NCBI GenBank assembly: GCA_030248135.1
Contig: JASANC010004030.1
Coordinates: forward strand, 38,737 to 102,736
Reading direction: 5' to 3'
DNA: 64,000 bases
From: Theristus sp. LFF4_11
Lineage: Eukaryota > Nematoda > Chromadorea > Monhysterida > Xyalidae
The notes under the pieces: model-generated
Database searches by the model: none
The model's input: only the letters and a program-made list of their open reading frames with translations
What the model was told of the DNA's origin: nothing
Made by a program: the position numbers and the translations under genes
Shown here: piece after piece, positions 46,401 to 58,400 of the stretch
How positions within the stretch are numbered: the first letter of the stretch is position 1
Layout: every line of letters begins with the position of its first letter

Positions 46401-49400
46401 TTATATTTGAACGAATTGCGGTGATATTGCTGCAAATTAAAACATAATCATGGGATACTCAATAATAAAATTTGCTGCAACGCAGTTCTAGCCACGTTAA
46501 AATTGAAGTTTAGAAATTTTTTCAGTTGATTTCATGATTATCTTTTCGGTTTCTGAAAAATAGGTAGTTTTCGGTTTCGGTTGAAAAATTATGAATGGCT
46601 TTTCAGGTCAGTTTCTAAAATTATCCGTCACGGCACGTCACGTCACGTCTTCATTCATACCTCCCTTTTTGCCGTCCGTCGACGCACGTCGACGTGCGCA
46701 GGTATGAACGAGCAAAGAATCTAAAACCATCCGGCACGGCACGTCACGTCACGTCTTCATTCATACCACCTTTTTGCCGTCCGTCGACGCACGTCGACGT
46801 GCGCAGGTATGAACGAGCGTGTGATCTAAAGCTTGACGTGACGTGCCGGATGGGTGTTTTTTGCATCATGAATGAAGACGTGACGTGACGTGACGTGACG
46901 TGCCGTAAAAATTTGTGTGCATGAATGGGCCTTTAATTCTGCTTCATGAATGCCCCTTAACCGCAAAACGCCGAGTGTGCTGTTGTCACTGTTATTTCTG
47001 AAACATCCCGGTAGACAGAGCCCCGGACACCTGTTCGGACACTGTTTTTATAAAAGTTAGTTTCAGTTTTTGAAGTGATTGAACTTTGAACTGAACTGAA
47101 TTTTGTTTTGTCCCACGCTTGAAAAATTTCAAAAGTTTTTCCAAACTCTTTTTCCAAACTTCACCAAAATACTACCAAACTACAGTCTAACTCTATCACA
47201 TATCCAACTGGCTTTTTGATTGGTGATCTCATGATGCATGCATTCTACGCAGGCAAGGCACTGCTGTGGAGAGGCGGAGTTTGGTTTACACAGAATGAGT
47301 TTTTTTAATATCGCAACATCGGCGACGCGTTTTGTCACCTTTTACGAGCTGCAGGCTGATTGGTCAAAGGACCGAGACAACAGGAGGTTTACGGGTACGC
47401 TGAGTTCAAAAATGAGAACGAAATTTTTGCCCGCACTTTTTCTTGTACCCTACGCATGTGCATGGCGAAGTTAGGATTTTCGAGCTGCACGCTGATTGAT
47501 CAAAGGATCTCCACCCAGAAAATCGATTTTTCAGCGAGTTTCAACAGCGAGTCTAGCGGTCAGACTTTAATTTTGCACAGTTTGGTAAAAAAATGTTGCT
47601 AAAGATTAGCGTGCTCACCCGTTTCAAATCGGTCAATTATTGGAACGTCGCAAAGAGCTCCATAACGTTCATCGCACTTGGAAAAATACAAATATTTAAA
47701 ATATCCATGTAATAAAAAAGCGCAGTTTCCGCTTCTGAATACTACGGGCACCGTCAACGTCACAATTTTTGCTAGTCGTTGTTCTTTCATCGAGTGGTCG
47801 TATTCGAGATAGAGATACTCAAACGAAGTATCATTAACGCACATGGCGCTTGATCGCAAGCCGAGCCAATACTGAAAAGACATTTCGTCGCTTATAAAAA
47901 TGTTATTTTATCAATGTTATTATAACCGGTGCGCGGCCTTCATGAATGCTTGCCTAGGGTTGCCGCGAGACAGGAATTTGGCGAGACGAGACGATACGCG
48001 ATACGCAAAGTCATTGTACGAGCCGATACACGATACAGCATTTTTGGATTTTTGACGATACGAGACGATACACGATACGCAAGGTCACGAGACGAGACGA
48101 TACACGATACGCAGGGTCACGAGACGAGACGGTACACGAGACAGCATTTCACTGTGTATTTGTTTTTTGTGTTTGCGCGTTTTGCAATTTTTCTTTTTGT
48201 GCTGTTTTGCTGAATAAGCTGAATTTATTTCCAATTTGTGCCTCAGAAAGGAACGTGTGTTTCTAGTTTGTCTGAACGTTTGCTCTGATTTCATGATTTG
48301 ATTCGTTTGCTCTGATTTGATCATGTTTCACGAATTATTATTGTTTTCATTGTTTTTTTAATAGCACAAAACAATAAAAATCTGCCATATTTATGCATAA
48401 TCATTTAGCAGTACCCACTGACATCCACAATGTGCCATTTTTATTTGGAATCATGTCTCTGCTGTGGAATCTGATATACTCTACTGCTTTCTTTACGTTT
48501 GTTACTAGAAATCCCTGAGACCGTCAGGTGATGAAGTACATGCAAGTGCCATGAGAAAATCCAAAAAAACAATAAAATTTTTCGTATCTAGTCGTCTCGG
48601 AATTTCTATGTTTCTGACCAGAATGACAACCATTTCCTTTTGCTCAATGGTAGGTAACACACAGAAAGATGAACATTTTCACACGACATGCCGTTGCCGC
48701 GAGACAGGAATTTGGCGAGACGAGACGATACACGATACGCAAAGTCACGAGACGAGACGATACACGATACGCAAAGTCATTGTACGAGACGATACACGAT
48801 ACGCCTATTTTGAGAATTTGGCGAGACGAGACGATACACGATACAGCAAAAATGGGTCCGAGCGAGACAAATGACGAGACGAGACATGTCTCGTGGCAAC
48901 CCTATGCTTGCCTCGATGTGGAGCGCTGCGCGCGCACGCATCATGGGGATTCATGGCAACATTCACCGCAAGGTTGCGGCAGGCGCACCGCACGCGTTAC
49001 TTGCTAATTTGCGTTATTTAGTGCCGCGTAACTGTGTTAAAACTTGCTTCATGAATTCAAGTCGCATGGTCAAAACCGTGTACACAAGAAGTCCACACCC
49101 TTGTTTGTATACGTGTCGTGTTTAAATATACGACGGTTGTAAACGTTTTTCCTTTTTTTGTTCGGTTTTAGTTGTCCCAGCTCAACTATTTGAGGTGTTT
49201 TTAAAACAAACAGGTTTTATTTTGTGCAAGAACTGAAAAAAAAACGACTTTCAACGCGGTTTCATTTTTCATATGCCAACCGCAGTGGTTACATTTTGGA
49301 ACAAGCAGTTAACGTGGGCCTCCTGAGTTCTGCAGAACGAAATAAATGAACGGCGGAAACACGTTTGTTGTTCAAGTCACTCAAAAGGTCACACACCCTT

Positions 49401-50430
49401 CCCGGTAGTTCGTTCCTCCGCTCTTCGAACATAACTTTGAACACCTCCGCATCGTCAAGCCAGATCAATCGTCCGTGTCGTGTTACCGTGGTGCCATTAA
49501 CGCTGACGGTGTACTGTAGGTGATCGTAGCACGCACGATTCGCTTCATCCCATGTCATGTAACTTTCCGGACTGTCATCGTTTCTTCTTCGATACAGACA
49601 ACGTGTTTCGTTGTTGATGTTGATTCGCAAACCGGTATTATCTTTTTCTGCAAAGGAGGCAGAGCAATACTGAATAATGTGTGGAAAAGCCGCACAGTTG
49701 AAAGCCGAAACGCGCTGTTTTGCGCCGAAATTCCGTTCTAATTAAAAATATTTCGTGAAAAAAAACCAATTGGGTTTGTCTCTGAATTTCTTGCAAAAAA
49801 TGCGGTCAGTTTATGTTCAGTTTTGCAGATTTCAAATTGCCGCGCAGCCGCAATACATTCTCCCGATCCCGACCTGCGCATGCAAATGCATACTGCGACA
49901 CGTTCAATAAGACAGATATACGGTAATACCGGAACGTTGGATGTGATAATATTTTGCATATTTCGATCGTAGCGCCACGTCACACACGTCTTCCTTTGTG
50001 AACGTTTCATTCGAATCTGCATCTGCAAAAACATTATTTCTACAGCATCCAAGAAAAAACGTTGCCTTGTTTTCTGCTGTGAAAAACGCAAACGCATCAG
50101 CGATATAGTGGACGCGAGATAGAGCAATCTGAAATCCTGTAGCTTTTAGCCTACCCGCCCTGTATCTGGAAGCCCGAAAAGGTGTACACAATAATACTAA
50201 AAAAATATATGACCATGATACTGACCAACTTGGTCAGGCTGACCGACAAAGCTGGTTAGTTTTTTAGTGAGGATCTATAAAGTGTATAAGTTCTTTGAAA
50301 AGAATCAATCATTATGGTCCAGAAACCGAAAAGATACACTCTAGAGCAATTGTTTACCTGAACGGACGACGTTGCTTGGGTGAAAGTTGAAAAGTGAAAT
50401 GAGCAAAAGGGCGGCTGCTAGGGAGGGCAT
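43454..50430 (-). CDS. Lectin D: CTLD / EB-module single-pass membrane receptor, 7 exons, intact
   Basis: Exons: 50430-50358, 50022-49930, 49647-49361, 47871-47619, 45163-45059, 44438-44232, 43674-43454; 412 codons plus stop. Signal peptide MPSLAAALLLISLFNFHPSN. An N-terminal exon carries VCDVALRSKYAKYYH. The CTLD (about 65-232) has NNETRCLYRRR, MTWDEANRACY, TRHGRLIWLDD, YWLGLRS and FSKCDERYGALC, without EPN/WND. The EB module is ESCALSELCSGNSVCNYKISVCEC. A Thr-rich stalk follows, then the TM QIAWMLLGIVSGVLALTTG continuing as AAFVLYRQMKR. The tail is Lys-rich and ends NSDLYDRPPQ, containing YDRP. Introns hold three D-specific insertions (44635-44846, 45429-45877, 47955-48904) and the nested pair at 45935-46958. 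A 6-nt alternative acceptor exists at the N-terminal exon. Confidence 0.88.
43765..44165. repeat. CCAAT-box minisatellite (GCTGATTGGTTGGTCATA units)
   Basis: About ten to eleven units of GCTGATTGGTTGGTCATA plus AGCAATTCTCAGC (roughly 31-34 bp) lie in lectin D's last intron. Outer edges are ATATATGCAACTAGC and ATGTTGCATATG, an inverted pair. A three-to-four-unit relative lies at 29155-29305 with the same edges. E and F lack it. Confidence 0.88.
44635..44846. mobile_element. MITE family 1, copy 3
   Basis: Ends TTCAAACGTGTCCGGAC and GGGACACGTTTAA. The interior matches 39762-39970 closely. It lies in lectin D's intron between the EB and TM exons. In E and F that intron is only about 110 bp, so this insertion came after duplication. 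Confidence 0.85.
45429..45877. mobile_element. MITE family 2, copy 2
   Basis: Ends ATACCGTATTACCCCC and GGGGGTAATACGGTAT. Arms hold CCCCCATGGGGG and GGTGGGGGGG blocks, and the middle shares TTTTGTAATGAAATTAC with 15407-15864. It lies in lectin D's intron between CTLD and EB exons. Confidence 0.8.
45935..46958. mobile_element. Hairpin MITE interrupted by a GGGCC-ended element
   Basis: The left half GGCGCATTCACGAAGCGGTA through GTCACTAAA and the right half TTCTGCTTCATGAATGCCCC reconstruct one copy of the hairpin seen at 13101-13189. Between them (46001-46934) lies an element with ends AAAGGCCCATTCATGCA and TGCATGAATGGGCCTTT. Its arms hold many GACGTGACGTGCCGG units in both orientations. TAA occurs at both junctions. 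Confidence 0.8.
47955..48904. mobile_element. hAT-like non-autonomous transposon (950 bp) with perfect 8-bp TSD
   Basis: Ends TAGGGTTGCCGCGAGACAGG and, inverted, TCTCGTGGCAACCCTA. TGCTTGCC flanks both sides (47947-47954 and 48905-48912). Subterminal arrays repeat GAGACGAGACGATACACGAT and related units at both ends. The matching region of lectin F (63250-63262) carries the empty site. Confidence 0.9.
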
Positions 50431-50574
50431 GTTGGTGATTTGGTGGTTGGTGAAGGAGGGTGATGATATCAATTTGGATGTTGCGCTAAGCCAGAACTAG
50501 AATGTTTAAGCCAGAACTACAACTAATTTGTGAAAAAGAATCAATGGGAATTGCAAACAGTGCGCGAGCTGTTT

Positions 50575-50735
50575 TATCCCGCATCTCCCGCGCGGACATT
50601 TTCCGCGCGGACATTTTCCGCGGCGGACATTTTCCGCGCGGACACTTCCCAAACGGACAATTTCCAAACGGAAATTCCAAACGGGAGAAGTCCGGGAAAT
50701 GTCCGCCGCGGGAAATGTTTGCGCGGGGATGTCCG
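50575..50735. repeat. GGACATTTTCC / GGAAATGTCC palindromic repeat upstream of lectin D
   Basis: CGCGCGGACATTTTCCG units repeat three to four times. They then appear inverted (GGGAAATGTCCGCCGCGGGA), with AAACGGACAATTTCCAAACG between. The block is copied at about 59325-59515 upstream of lectin E, so it was part of the duplicated unit. Confidence 0.75.
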
Positions 50736-50779
50736 GATACGGATCAATCATAATAATCATTCCGTAATACCATAAATCA

Positions 50780-53700
50780 TGCGGATGCGCGAGCGAGCGT
50801 CAGCGAGCGGACAGCGCATCACGCATTATATGAGCCGTTATCCTCTCGCGCGCGTTTTTCAAATTTGCTCGCTTCCTCCAGCGAGCATAGTATAAGCCAC
50901 AAACTTAGTTCTGTGCACACGAAACGAACACCCAAAGTTGTGCTTGGAGCCGCTAAAAAATTTTTATCCGACTATTTTTCATACGCTGTAGACACGAAAA
51001 ACCTATTCTGAAAACAGTGTTACTTATTTTTCTATCTCTTTTTTTTTTTTTCCGGTATGTCATCAACATGTGTTCGCGCTTTCAGTTTTTACCTGCGACA
51101 AGTTCACAGTCTAGCAAGAATGTTTCCTGGGGTAATTTCATCCGTAGTTTTGGAAAAATGGGTTAATTTTTTGCCCCGACCACTTTTTTGGGTAAAAATT
51201 TGGGCATTTTTAAAAGTTCGCAGCGTTTTCACCGGGTTTCAAGTGTTCGCCCTTTCAATTTTTAGCTGGGACACTTTCACAGTTGAAGAAAAATGTTTCC
51301 TAGGGTAATTTCATCCGTAGATTTGGAAAAATGAGTTAATTTTTTGCCCCGACCCCTTTTTGGGGTAAAAATTGGGCTTTTTTGAAAGTTCGCAGGGTTG
51401 TCACCTGGTTTTAAGTGTTCGCCCTTTCAATTTTTAGCTGGGACACTTTCACAGTTGAACAAGAATTTTTCCTCGGGTAAATTCATCCGTAGATTCTGAA
51501 AATTTAGTTTATTTTTTGCCCGGGCATTTTTTTGGGTCAAAATTGTGCATTTTTTGAAAATTCGTAGCATTTTGACTGGGTATCATTTTTTCAGTCTTAC
51601 AAATTTTGTCTGAGCTACGAAAAATAGCAGAAATGTTTAGTCCGTAGGATTTCAATACGCTGATCACGGATTTTGGGATAGTTTTCTTACGTGAGCAACT
51701 CTAGATGCTGAATCGTGACGATTTCGGGCGAATCGGCCGTGGAAGTTGGCGAAATCGGTCCAGAAACGAAAAACAAGAAAAGGGTGTTTTCCAGGGTAAT
51801 TCAATGCGCTGATCACGAATTTTGGGTTAGTTTTCTTACGCGAGCAATTCTAGATGCTGAATCGTGACGATTTCGGGCGAATCGGCCGTGGAAATTGGCG
51901 AAATCGGTCCAGAAACGAAAAACAAGAAAAGGGTGTTTTCCAGGGTAATTCAATGCGCTGATCACGAATTTTGGGTTAGTTTTCTTACGTGAGCAACTCT
52001 AGATGCTGAATCGTGACGATTTCGGGCGAATCGGCCGTGGAAGTTGGCGAAATCGGTCCAGAAACGAAAAACAAGAAAAGGGTGTTTTCCAGGGTAATTC
52101 AATGCGCTGATCACGAATTTTGGGTTAGTTTTCTTACGTGAGCAACTCTAGATGCTGAATCGTGACGATTTCGGGCGAATCGGGTCGGGCGTGGAAGTTG
52201 GCGAAATCGGTCCAGAAACGAAAAACAAGAAAAGCGTGTTTTCCAGGGTAATTCAATGCGCTGATCACGGATTTTGGGTTAGTTTTCTTACGTGAGCAAC
52301 TCTAGATGCTGAATCGTGACGATTTCGGGCGAATCGGCCGTGGAAGTTGGCGAAATCGGTCCAGAAACGAAAAACAAGAAAAGGGTGTTTTCCAGGGTAT
52401 TTCAATGCGCTTATAACAAAATTTGGGTTAGTTTTCTTACGTGAGCAACTCTAGACGCTGAATCGTGACGATTTCGGGCGAATCGGGCGTGGAAGTTGGC
52501 GAAATCGGTCCAGAAACGAAAAACAAGAAAAGGGTGTTTTCCAGGGTAATTCAATGCGCTGATCACGGATTTTGGGTTAGTTTTCTTACGTGAGCAACTC
52601 TAGATGCTGAATTGTGACGATTTCGGGCGAATCGGCCGTGGAAGTTGGCGAAATCGGTCCAGAAACGAAAAACAAGAAAAGGGTGTTTTCCAGGGTAATT
52701 CAATGCGCTGATCACGGATTTTGGGTTAGTTTTCTTACGTGAGCAACTCTAGATGCTGAATCGTGACGATTTCGGGCGAATCGGCCGTGGAAGTTGGCGA
52801 AATCGGTCCAGAAACGAAAAACAAGAAAAGGGTGTTTTCCAGGGTAATTCAATGCGCTGATCACGAATTTTGGGTTAGTTTTCTTACGTGAGCAACTCTA
52901 GATGCTGAATCGTGACGATTTCGGGCGAATCGGCCGTGGAAGTTGGCGAAATTGGTCCAGGAACGAAAAACAAGAAAAGGGTGTTTTCCAGGGTAATTCA
53001 ATCCGCTGATCACGAATTTTGGGTTAGTTTTCTTACGTGAGCAACTTTAGATACTGAATCGTGACGATTTCGGGCGAATCGGCCGTGGAAATTGGCGAAA
53101 TCGGTCCAGAAATGAAAAACGAGAAAACGGTTTTTCCAGGGTAATTCAATGTGCTGATCACGTATTTTGGGTTAGTTTTCTTGTATGAGCAACTCTAGAT
53201 ACTGAATCGTGACGATTTATGGTGAATCGGCCGTGGAATTTAGCGAAACCGGTCCAGAAATGAAAAACAAGAAAACGGTGTTTTCCATGGTAATTCATTA
53301 CGCCGATCACGGCTTTTGGGTCAGTTTTTCTTTTGTGAGCGATTCTAGGTACTGAATCGTGACGATTTTGGGGAATCGGCCGTAGAAATGGCATAGGAGA
53401 AATCGGCCTAAAAAACGAAAAATGAAAAACCTGAGTTGTCCGGGGTTCAGAAGAATGTGTGACCAACGAATTGTGATTTTGGTCCGACCTTCGGGGCTTA
53501 TGTAAAAGTCAGAATATTATCTAAAAATGCGTGAGACGCATATAAAAGGAGGAATATGGCCTTGTGTAAGCAGTGAAAGACTTGGCTCGACAACGCTTTT
53601 CAAGTCTCTGATGTGGTACACACGGATACAAGTACATAAGGGTCATATTTTTGCGCCGCGTTTGTTTGTTTGTTTTTGAAGCACGCCCCCCACCGATTCC

Positions 53701-54548
53701 GGAAACCCGAAGGTACCAAACTCCGGTGGGATTGGGGAATGGACGGCTCACCATCCCGTGGAACCAATACCCTCGGCATGTGAGGGGGGCAGCCTCTAAG
53801 CCCCGCTCTGTCCTGCGGGCACCAGTGATCTTAGCCCGATTTCGGTTACGGTGGCCTGCGGTCGCTATATCCCTGGAGGGCAGCGAATCCGAAAGTTTTC
53901 GTTTTCGTTTTCGTTTTGCTGAAAAGCGTAAAACTTTGAAGTTATTTTTTAATTGTTCTCTTCGATTTAATCTAAAATCACGCCATGTGCGAAATTCTGT
54001 AAATTCTGTGCAAAAAACAGAAAAATTAGAGATTGCAAAACATTGTTGCATGTAGCTTTTTCGTTGTTGTTAACGTACGCACCGCTGTGTACACACCAGC
54101 ACCAGTGACAAAAAGGAGTTGTCTTCCGTTGATTTTCACCTTTTTTACCGGTGTCACCTTCAACTAGTGTGGCGGGATAAACCGTCTGTCCCGTGAGTCA
54201 TTGCCTTTGCCACAGGAGACCTTGCGTTCCGCAATGCTTCTGCGATACAATTTGTCCTGAACAAACCAGTGTCAGCGAGCTAAAGTCTGATTGTTATTTT
54301 AGTAGTTTTAGTGGTCGCTAAATGCCCGAAATCCGCAAATGTGAAAGGTCATTTGTCTACAATACAAAGCACGAGGGTTGCCATGTGCAACCGAAATCAT
54401 AAATAAACGGCGCAAAAATATGACTCTTATGTACTTGTATCCGTGTGTACCACATCAGAGACTTGAAAAGCGTTGTCGAGCCAAGTCTTTCACTGCTTAC
54501 ACAAGGCCATATTCCTCCTTTTATATGCGTCTCACGCATTTTTAGATA
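50780..54548. mobile_element. Satellite-carrying element, copy 2 (inverted relative to copy 1)
   Basis: Reverse-complement order of 33860-37050: ATGCGGATGCGCGAGCGAGC end, AT-rich spacer units, the 149-bp array, the unique part, then GCGTCTCACGCATTTTTAG. It carries an extra insert (about 53465-53975). Part of that insert repeats the terminal 145 bp in opposite orientation (53517-53660 against 54400-54545), and it includes a GC-rich block (53685-53885) of unknown origin. It separates lectins D and E. Confidence 0.75.
51655..53450 (-). repeat. 149-bp satellite array, about 12 units, inverted
   Basis: Same unit as 34440-36340 read on the minus strand. The landmark GATCACGAATTTTGGGTTAG recurs at 51811 and 51960, a 149-bp step. 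Central units are almost identical and the outer ones more diverged. Confidence 0.92.
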
Positions 54549-54679
54549 ATTATTATATTGCTTGTTTGCTTGTGCGATTCGAAAGTTGTGAAAGCTTCGA
54601 GAGACCATAACGCCATGTGGGGCAACAAAAAAAATATTCGAAAAAACAAAACAGTGGATTCCAACCAAAAAAAAAAACA

Positions 54680-54862
54680 CGGGGGGGGGGAGCTGGTCGG
54701 GGGGGGGGGGGGGTGGGGGGGGGGGCCGCGGGGGGGGGGGGGGGGGTGGGGCGCAGTGTGGGGTGTGGGGGGCGCCCCTCGGGGGTGGGGGGGGGGGGTG
54801 GGGGGGGGGCCCACACAACCCCGCCCCCGCGCCCGAGGGGGGGGGGGGGGGGGGGGGGGTGG
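54680..54862. repeat. G-homopolymer-rich low-complexity tract
   Basis: About 180 bp of long G runs broken by T, C or A, with a short CCCACACAACCCCGCCCCC block. It has strong G-quadruplex potential. All ORFs through it are composition artefacts. Length may be unreliable in the assembly. Confidence 0.8.
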
Positions 54863-54889
54863 GTGTATTCTATTTTTTTATATTGTTTA

Positions 54890-55476
54890 TTTTGTTTTTT
54901 GTTTTTGCGCTGCCACAATCAACATTATTGTTGTGCTTCGAACTCCAGACTGCAGTTGTTTCACCTGTGCGCTGTGCTCATAATCCGTGCCGTACCTGCC
55001 TACATCTGAAGAGCTGCCATACTGCTTTCATTGGAATGCGCGCATCATGTTGCCAACAACCGATTTTGACCAAATATTAGCAATCCAACAGGTATGAGCA
55101 AAAAACTTTGCAGACTTTTGGGTCACTGTATTTAAACTGTTAAGACATATTTTGTGTTCCGTCATACAAATACTACAAGATAACATGAAATCAGAGTTCA
55201 AATGGACTTAATAATCAATACTGTATCACTGTAATCCATAATTGGTTTGGAGTTAAAAAGCGGTGTAAATCAGACTCTGCACATGTATGTGTAACCTTGA
55301 TTTGCAATATTTGATTGATCAAAGGAATAAAACAAGTTGAATTTGTGTCGCATTGTTTACACAATTGTTTACGGTTGGGGAACAATAGTAAACGCGTTGT
55401 GAAAGGGTACGTCGGATTGTGTTGTATGTTGCAAGTTGGAAAACAAAATAATTTATCATTTAAATACAGTTGTTTT
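54890..55476. other. Shared 3' flank of the D/E/F duplication unit (E copy)
   Basis: Near-identical to 59885-60491 and recognisable at 42830-43453. It includes TTTCATTGGAATGCGCGCATC and ATACTGTATCACTGTAATCC. It lies beyond the stop of lectin E and probably contains its 3' UTR. No conserved coding frame. Confidence 0.6.
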
Positions 55477-58400
55477 TCACTGTGGGGGACTTTCGTACAG
55501 GTCAGAATTCGAAGTTATTTCCGAGGCCTGTTCATCATCGCTGTTCGTCTTTGATCTGTGGGCTGTCGCTTGTGTGCTGGGCGGCACGTTTTTCGGCGCA
55601 TCTTTCATTTTCAATTCACGTTTGCTTGTCTCCTTTGTCTTCTTTATGGTTTGCGCGTGCTGCCCGCGCTTCACACGACGGTACAGGACAAACGCCGCTG
55701 TAAAAAAATTATGAATCGTAGGATGCCTTGAAAATTATTGTCTGGTGTCAAACTATAGATATATTTAATCTGTGATAATCTTTGATTGCTACATCTGACG
55801 TCATACTCATTTTTGTTGTTTTGTTCAGCTAAGCTCAAGCGGCATTTAGGAAGCAGCAGAATAGCAGCATAATTAGTTACGAATAGCGATATACATTGTA
55901 CGTTTCAAATAATGTCCGCGCGTCACGGAATACCGTAAAGTCTTGCATATAAGGTCTCCTTTTATAAATGTGAACATCAAAAATTGCTGAAAAAGTGCAA
56001 TTTTGTGTGACAACCTTATGAGTGGGCGGAGGTCTTACAAAGCAAAGATAAGGAAGTCCGGGCCTTATAAACGGAGTGCGATTTCGACCAAATCAAAATT
56101 TTGAATTTTTTGTTTTCCCGCCGTGTGACACTCCGCCCACTTTTGGGTGGGGGTCTTATAAATGAGAGCAACTTTACAGTATATGCAAGACTTCATGAAT
56201 GCCGTTTTATTTTTACGTTTTTACGTTTTACGTTTTTAATTTTGCGTTTTTACGCTTTATGATTTTATAAAAAAAGAACGAAACTATCCTTCAGCGACCC
56301 ACCGACGACAGCAATGCTCGTGGTGAGTGCCAGCACACCACTGACTATGCCCAGCAGCATCCACGCGATCTGCGCTGTGCTTTCGGTTGTCCTGTCTTGT
56401 TTCTCGTCGTCTTGTATGGCTGGATGGATTTTGGCTGGGCTGGTTGTTTGTTGGATGGTTTTGCCCGCCGTTGTGGGACTCGAAGGAGCTATAGACATTT
56501 AAAGAAAAGTGTGTATGGTTGGGTTGGATGGTGTGAAAAGGTTGATTAGTTGACACGTTGGTCAGAAGAATAATGAGAAAACAATAGGCAAGGCGCACTT
56601 AGGCAGGTTTTGTTCTTCGGGCACTCGCAGACGCTCGTTTTGTAATTGCAGACACTGTTGCCCGTGCACAATTTGGAAAGCGCACACGACTCGCCCACAA
56701 ACGCTGAAACGGTTGCACAAAGAACAGTTTGCCTTTTTAAGGATTACACCAGTTTTTTTTGTAACTTTAATTGCGCATTGGATTTGTTCTTCAAAAGTCA
56801 TTCATTAGTCGAGTCAGCTGAATTTTGTTTAGTGTACGCTTAAAGAATTTCCAAACTCTTTCCGAACTCTATCGCAAACTCTTCACCGTACCACTTCTAC
56901 CAAATTACAGTGTATCCAACTGGCTGTTTGGTTGGTAATCACATTCTGTGCAGGTATTGCTGTGGTGAGGCGGAGTTTTGGTTTGCACAGAATGCATACA
57001 TATTACGATTATCAACCAATTATCGAGTTTGATTATGTTATAGAGTTCGACTGTGTATGTAAAATTGAAATCTTAGCGCTTCTAAGCGCCAGGCTGACCG
57101 TAGAAACTCCCTGAAATGTTTTTTTTAACCTCGCAACATCGGCGACGCATTTTGCCACCTTTTACGAGCTGCACGCTGATTGGTCAAAGGATCTCCACCC
57201 AGGAAATCAATTTTTCAGCGAGTTTCTACAGCGAGTCTGGCGATCAGACTTTAATTTTGCAGTTTGGTACAAAAAGGTTGCTAAAGATTAGCGTGCTCAC
57301 CCGTGTCAAATCGGTCAATTATTGGAAAGTCGCAAAGAGCTTCATGACGTTCATCGCACTTGGAAAAATGAAAATATCCATAATCTCCATGTACTACTAA
57401 ATAAGCACAGTTTCCGCGTCTTTCGGTTATGGGCAGTTTCAACGTCACAATTTTGGCTAGTCGTTGTTCATTCATCGAGTGGTCGTATACGAGATACTCA
57501 GACGGACGCATATGATAATCATCAGTATCGTTAACGCACATGGCGCTTGTTCGCAAGCCTACCCAAAACTGAAAAGACATTTCGCGCTTATAAAAATAAT
57601 GTTAAATCAATGTTATTATAACCGGTGCGCGGCCTTCGTTGAATGATTGCCTCCATGTGGGGCCTCCATCGTGGCGACTTGGCCACTTGGGGCAACATTC
57701 ACCGCATGGTGGCGCACACAGCACGCGTTACTTCCAAATAAAGGCGCATTCATCAAGCTGTATTTAGCGCCTCGTCGCTGTTAAAATAGTTACTGTGCGG
57801 TTACTAAATACTGTTTCATGAATGCCCCTTAAGTAGCATGGTATAAAACCGTGTACACAAGAAGTCCACACCCTTGTTTGTGTACGTGTCGTGTTTAAAT
57901 ATACGACGGTTGTAAACGTTTTCCGCCTTTTTTTGTTCGGTTTTCAGTTTTCCCAGCTGAACCACGTATTTGAGGTGTTTTTGAAAAAAACAGGTTTTAT
58001 TTCTTGCAAGAACTGAAAAAAACGACATTCAAAGCGGTTTCATTTCTCATATGCTAACCGGCAGTGGTTACATTTTGGAACAAGCAGTAAACAACAACAG
58101 TGCCTCCTGTGTTCTGCAAAACAAAATAAATGAACGGCGGAAACACGTTTGTTTTTCAAGTCACTCAAAAGGTTACACACCTTTCGCGGTATATCGTTCC
58201 CTATCGGTTCGAACACCTCAACCAGTTTGTCAACCCAGATCAATCGGCCGTGTCGTGTTACCGTGGTGCCATTAACGCTGACGGTGTACTGTAGGTGATC
58301 GTAGCACGCACGATTCGCTTCATCCCATGTCATGTCACTTTCCGGACTGTCATCGCCTCTTCTTCGATACACACACCGTGTTTCGTTGTTGATGTTCAAT

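Noticed and set aside
47929..49007. Arg/Asp-rich ORFs (RDDTRY repeats)
   Set aside because: They are the subterminal repeats of the 950-bp transposon, not a gene.
54357..54983. Pro-rich and Gly-rich ORFs on both strands
   Set aside because: Produced by the G-homopolymer tract. All frames are open only because of composition.
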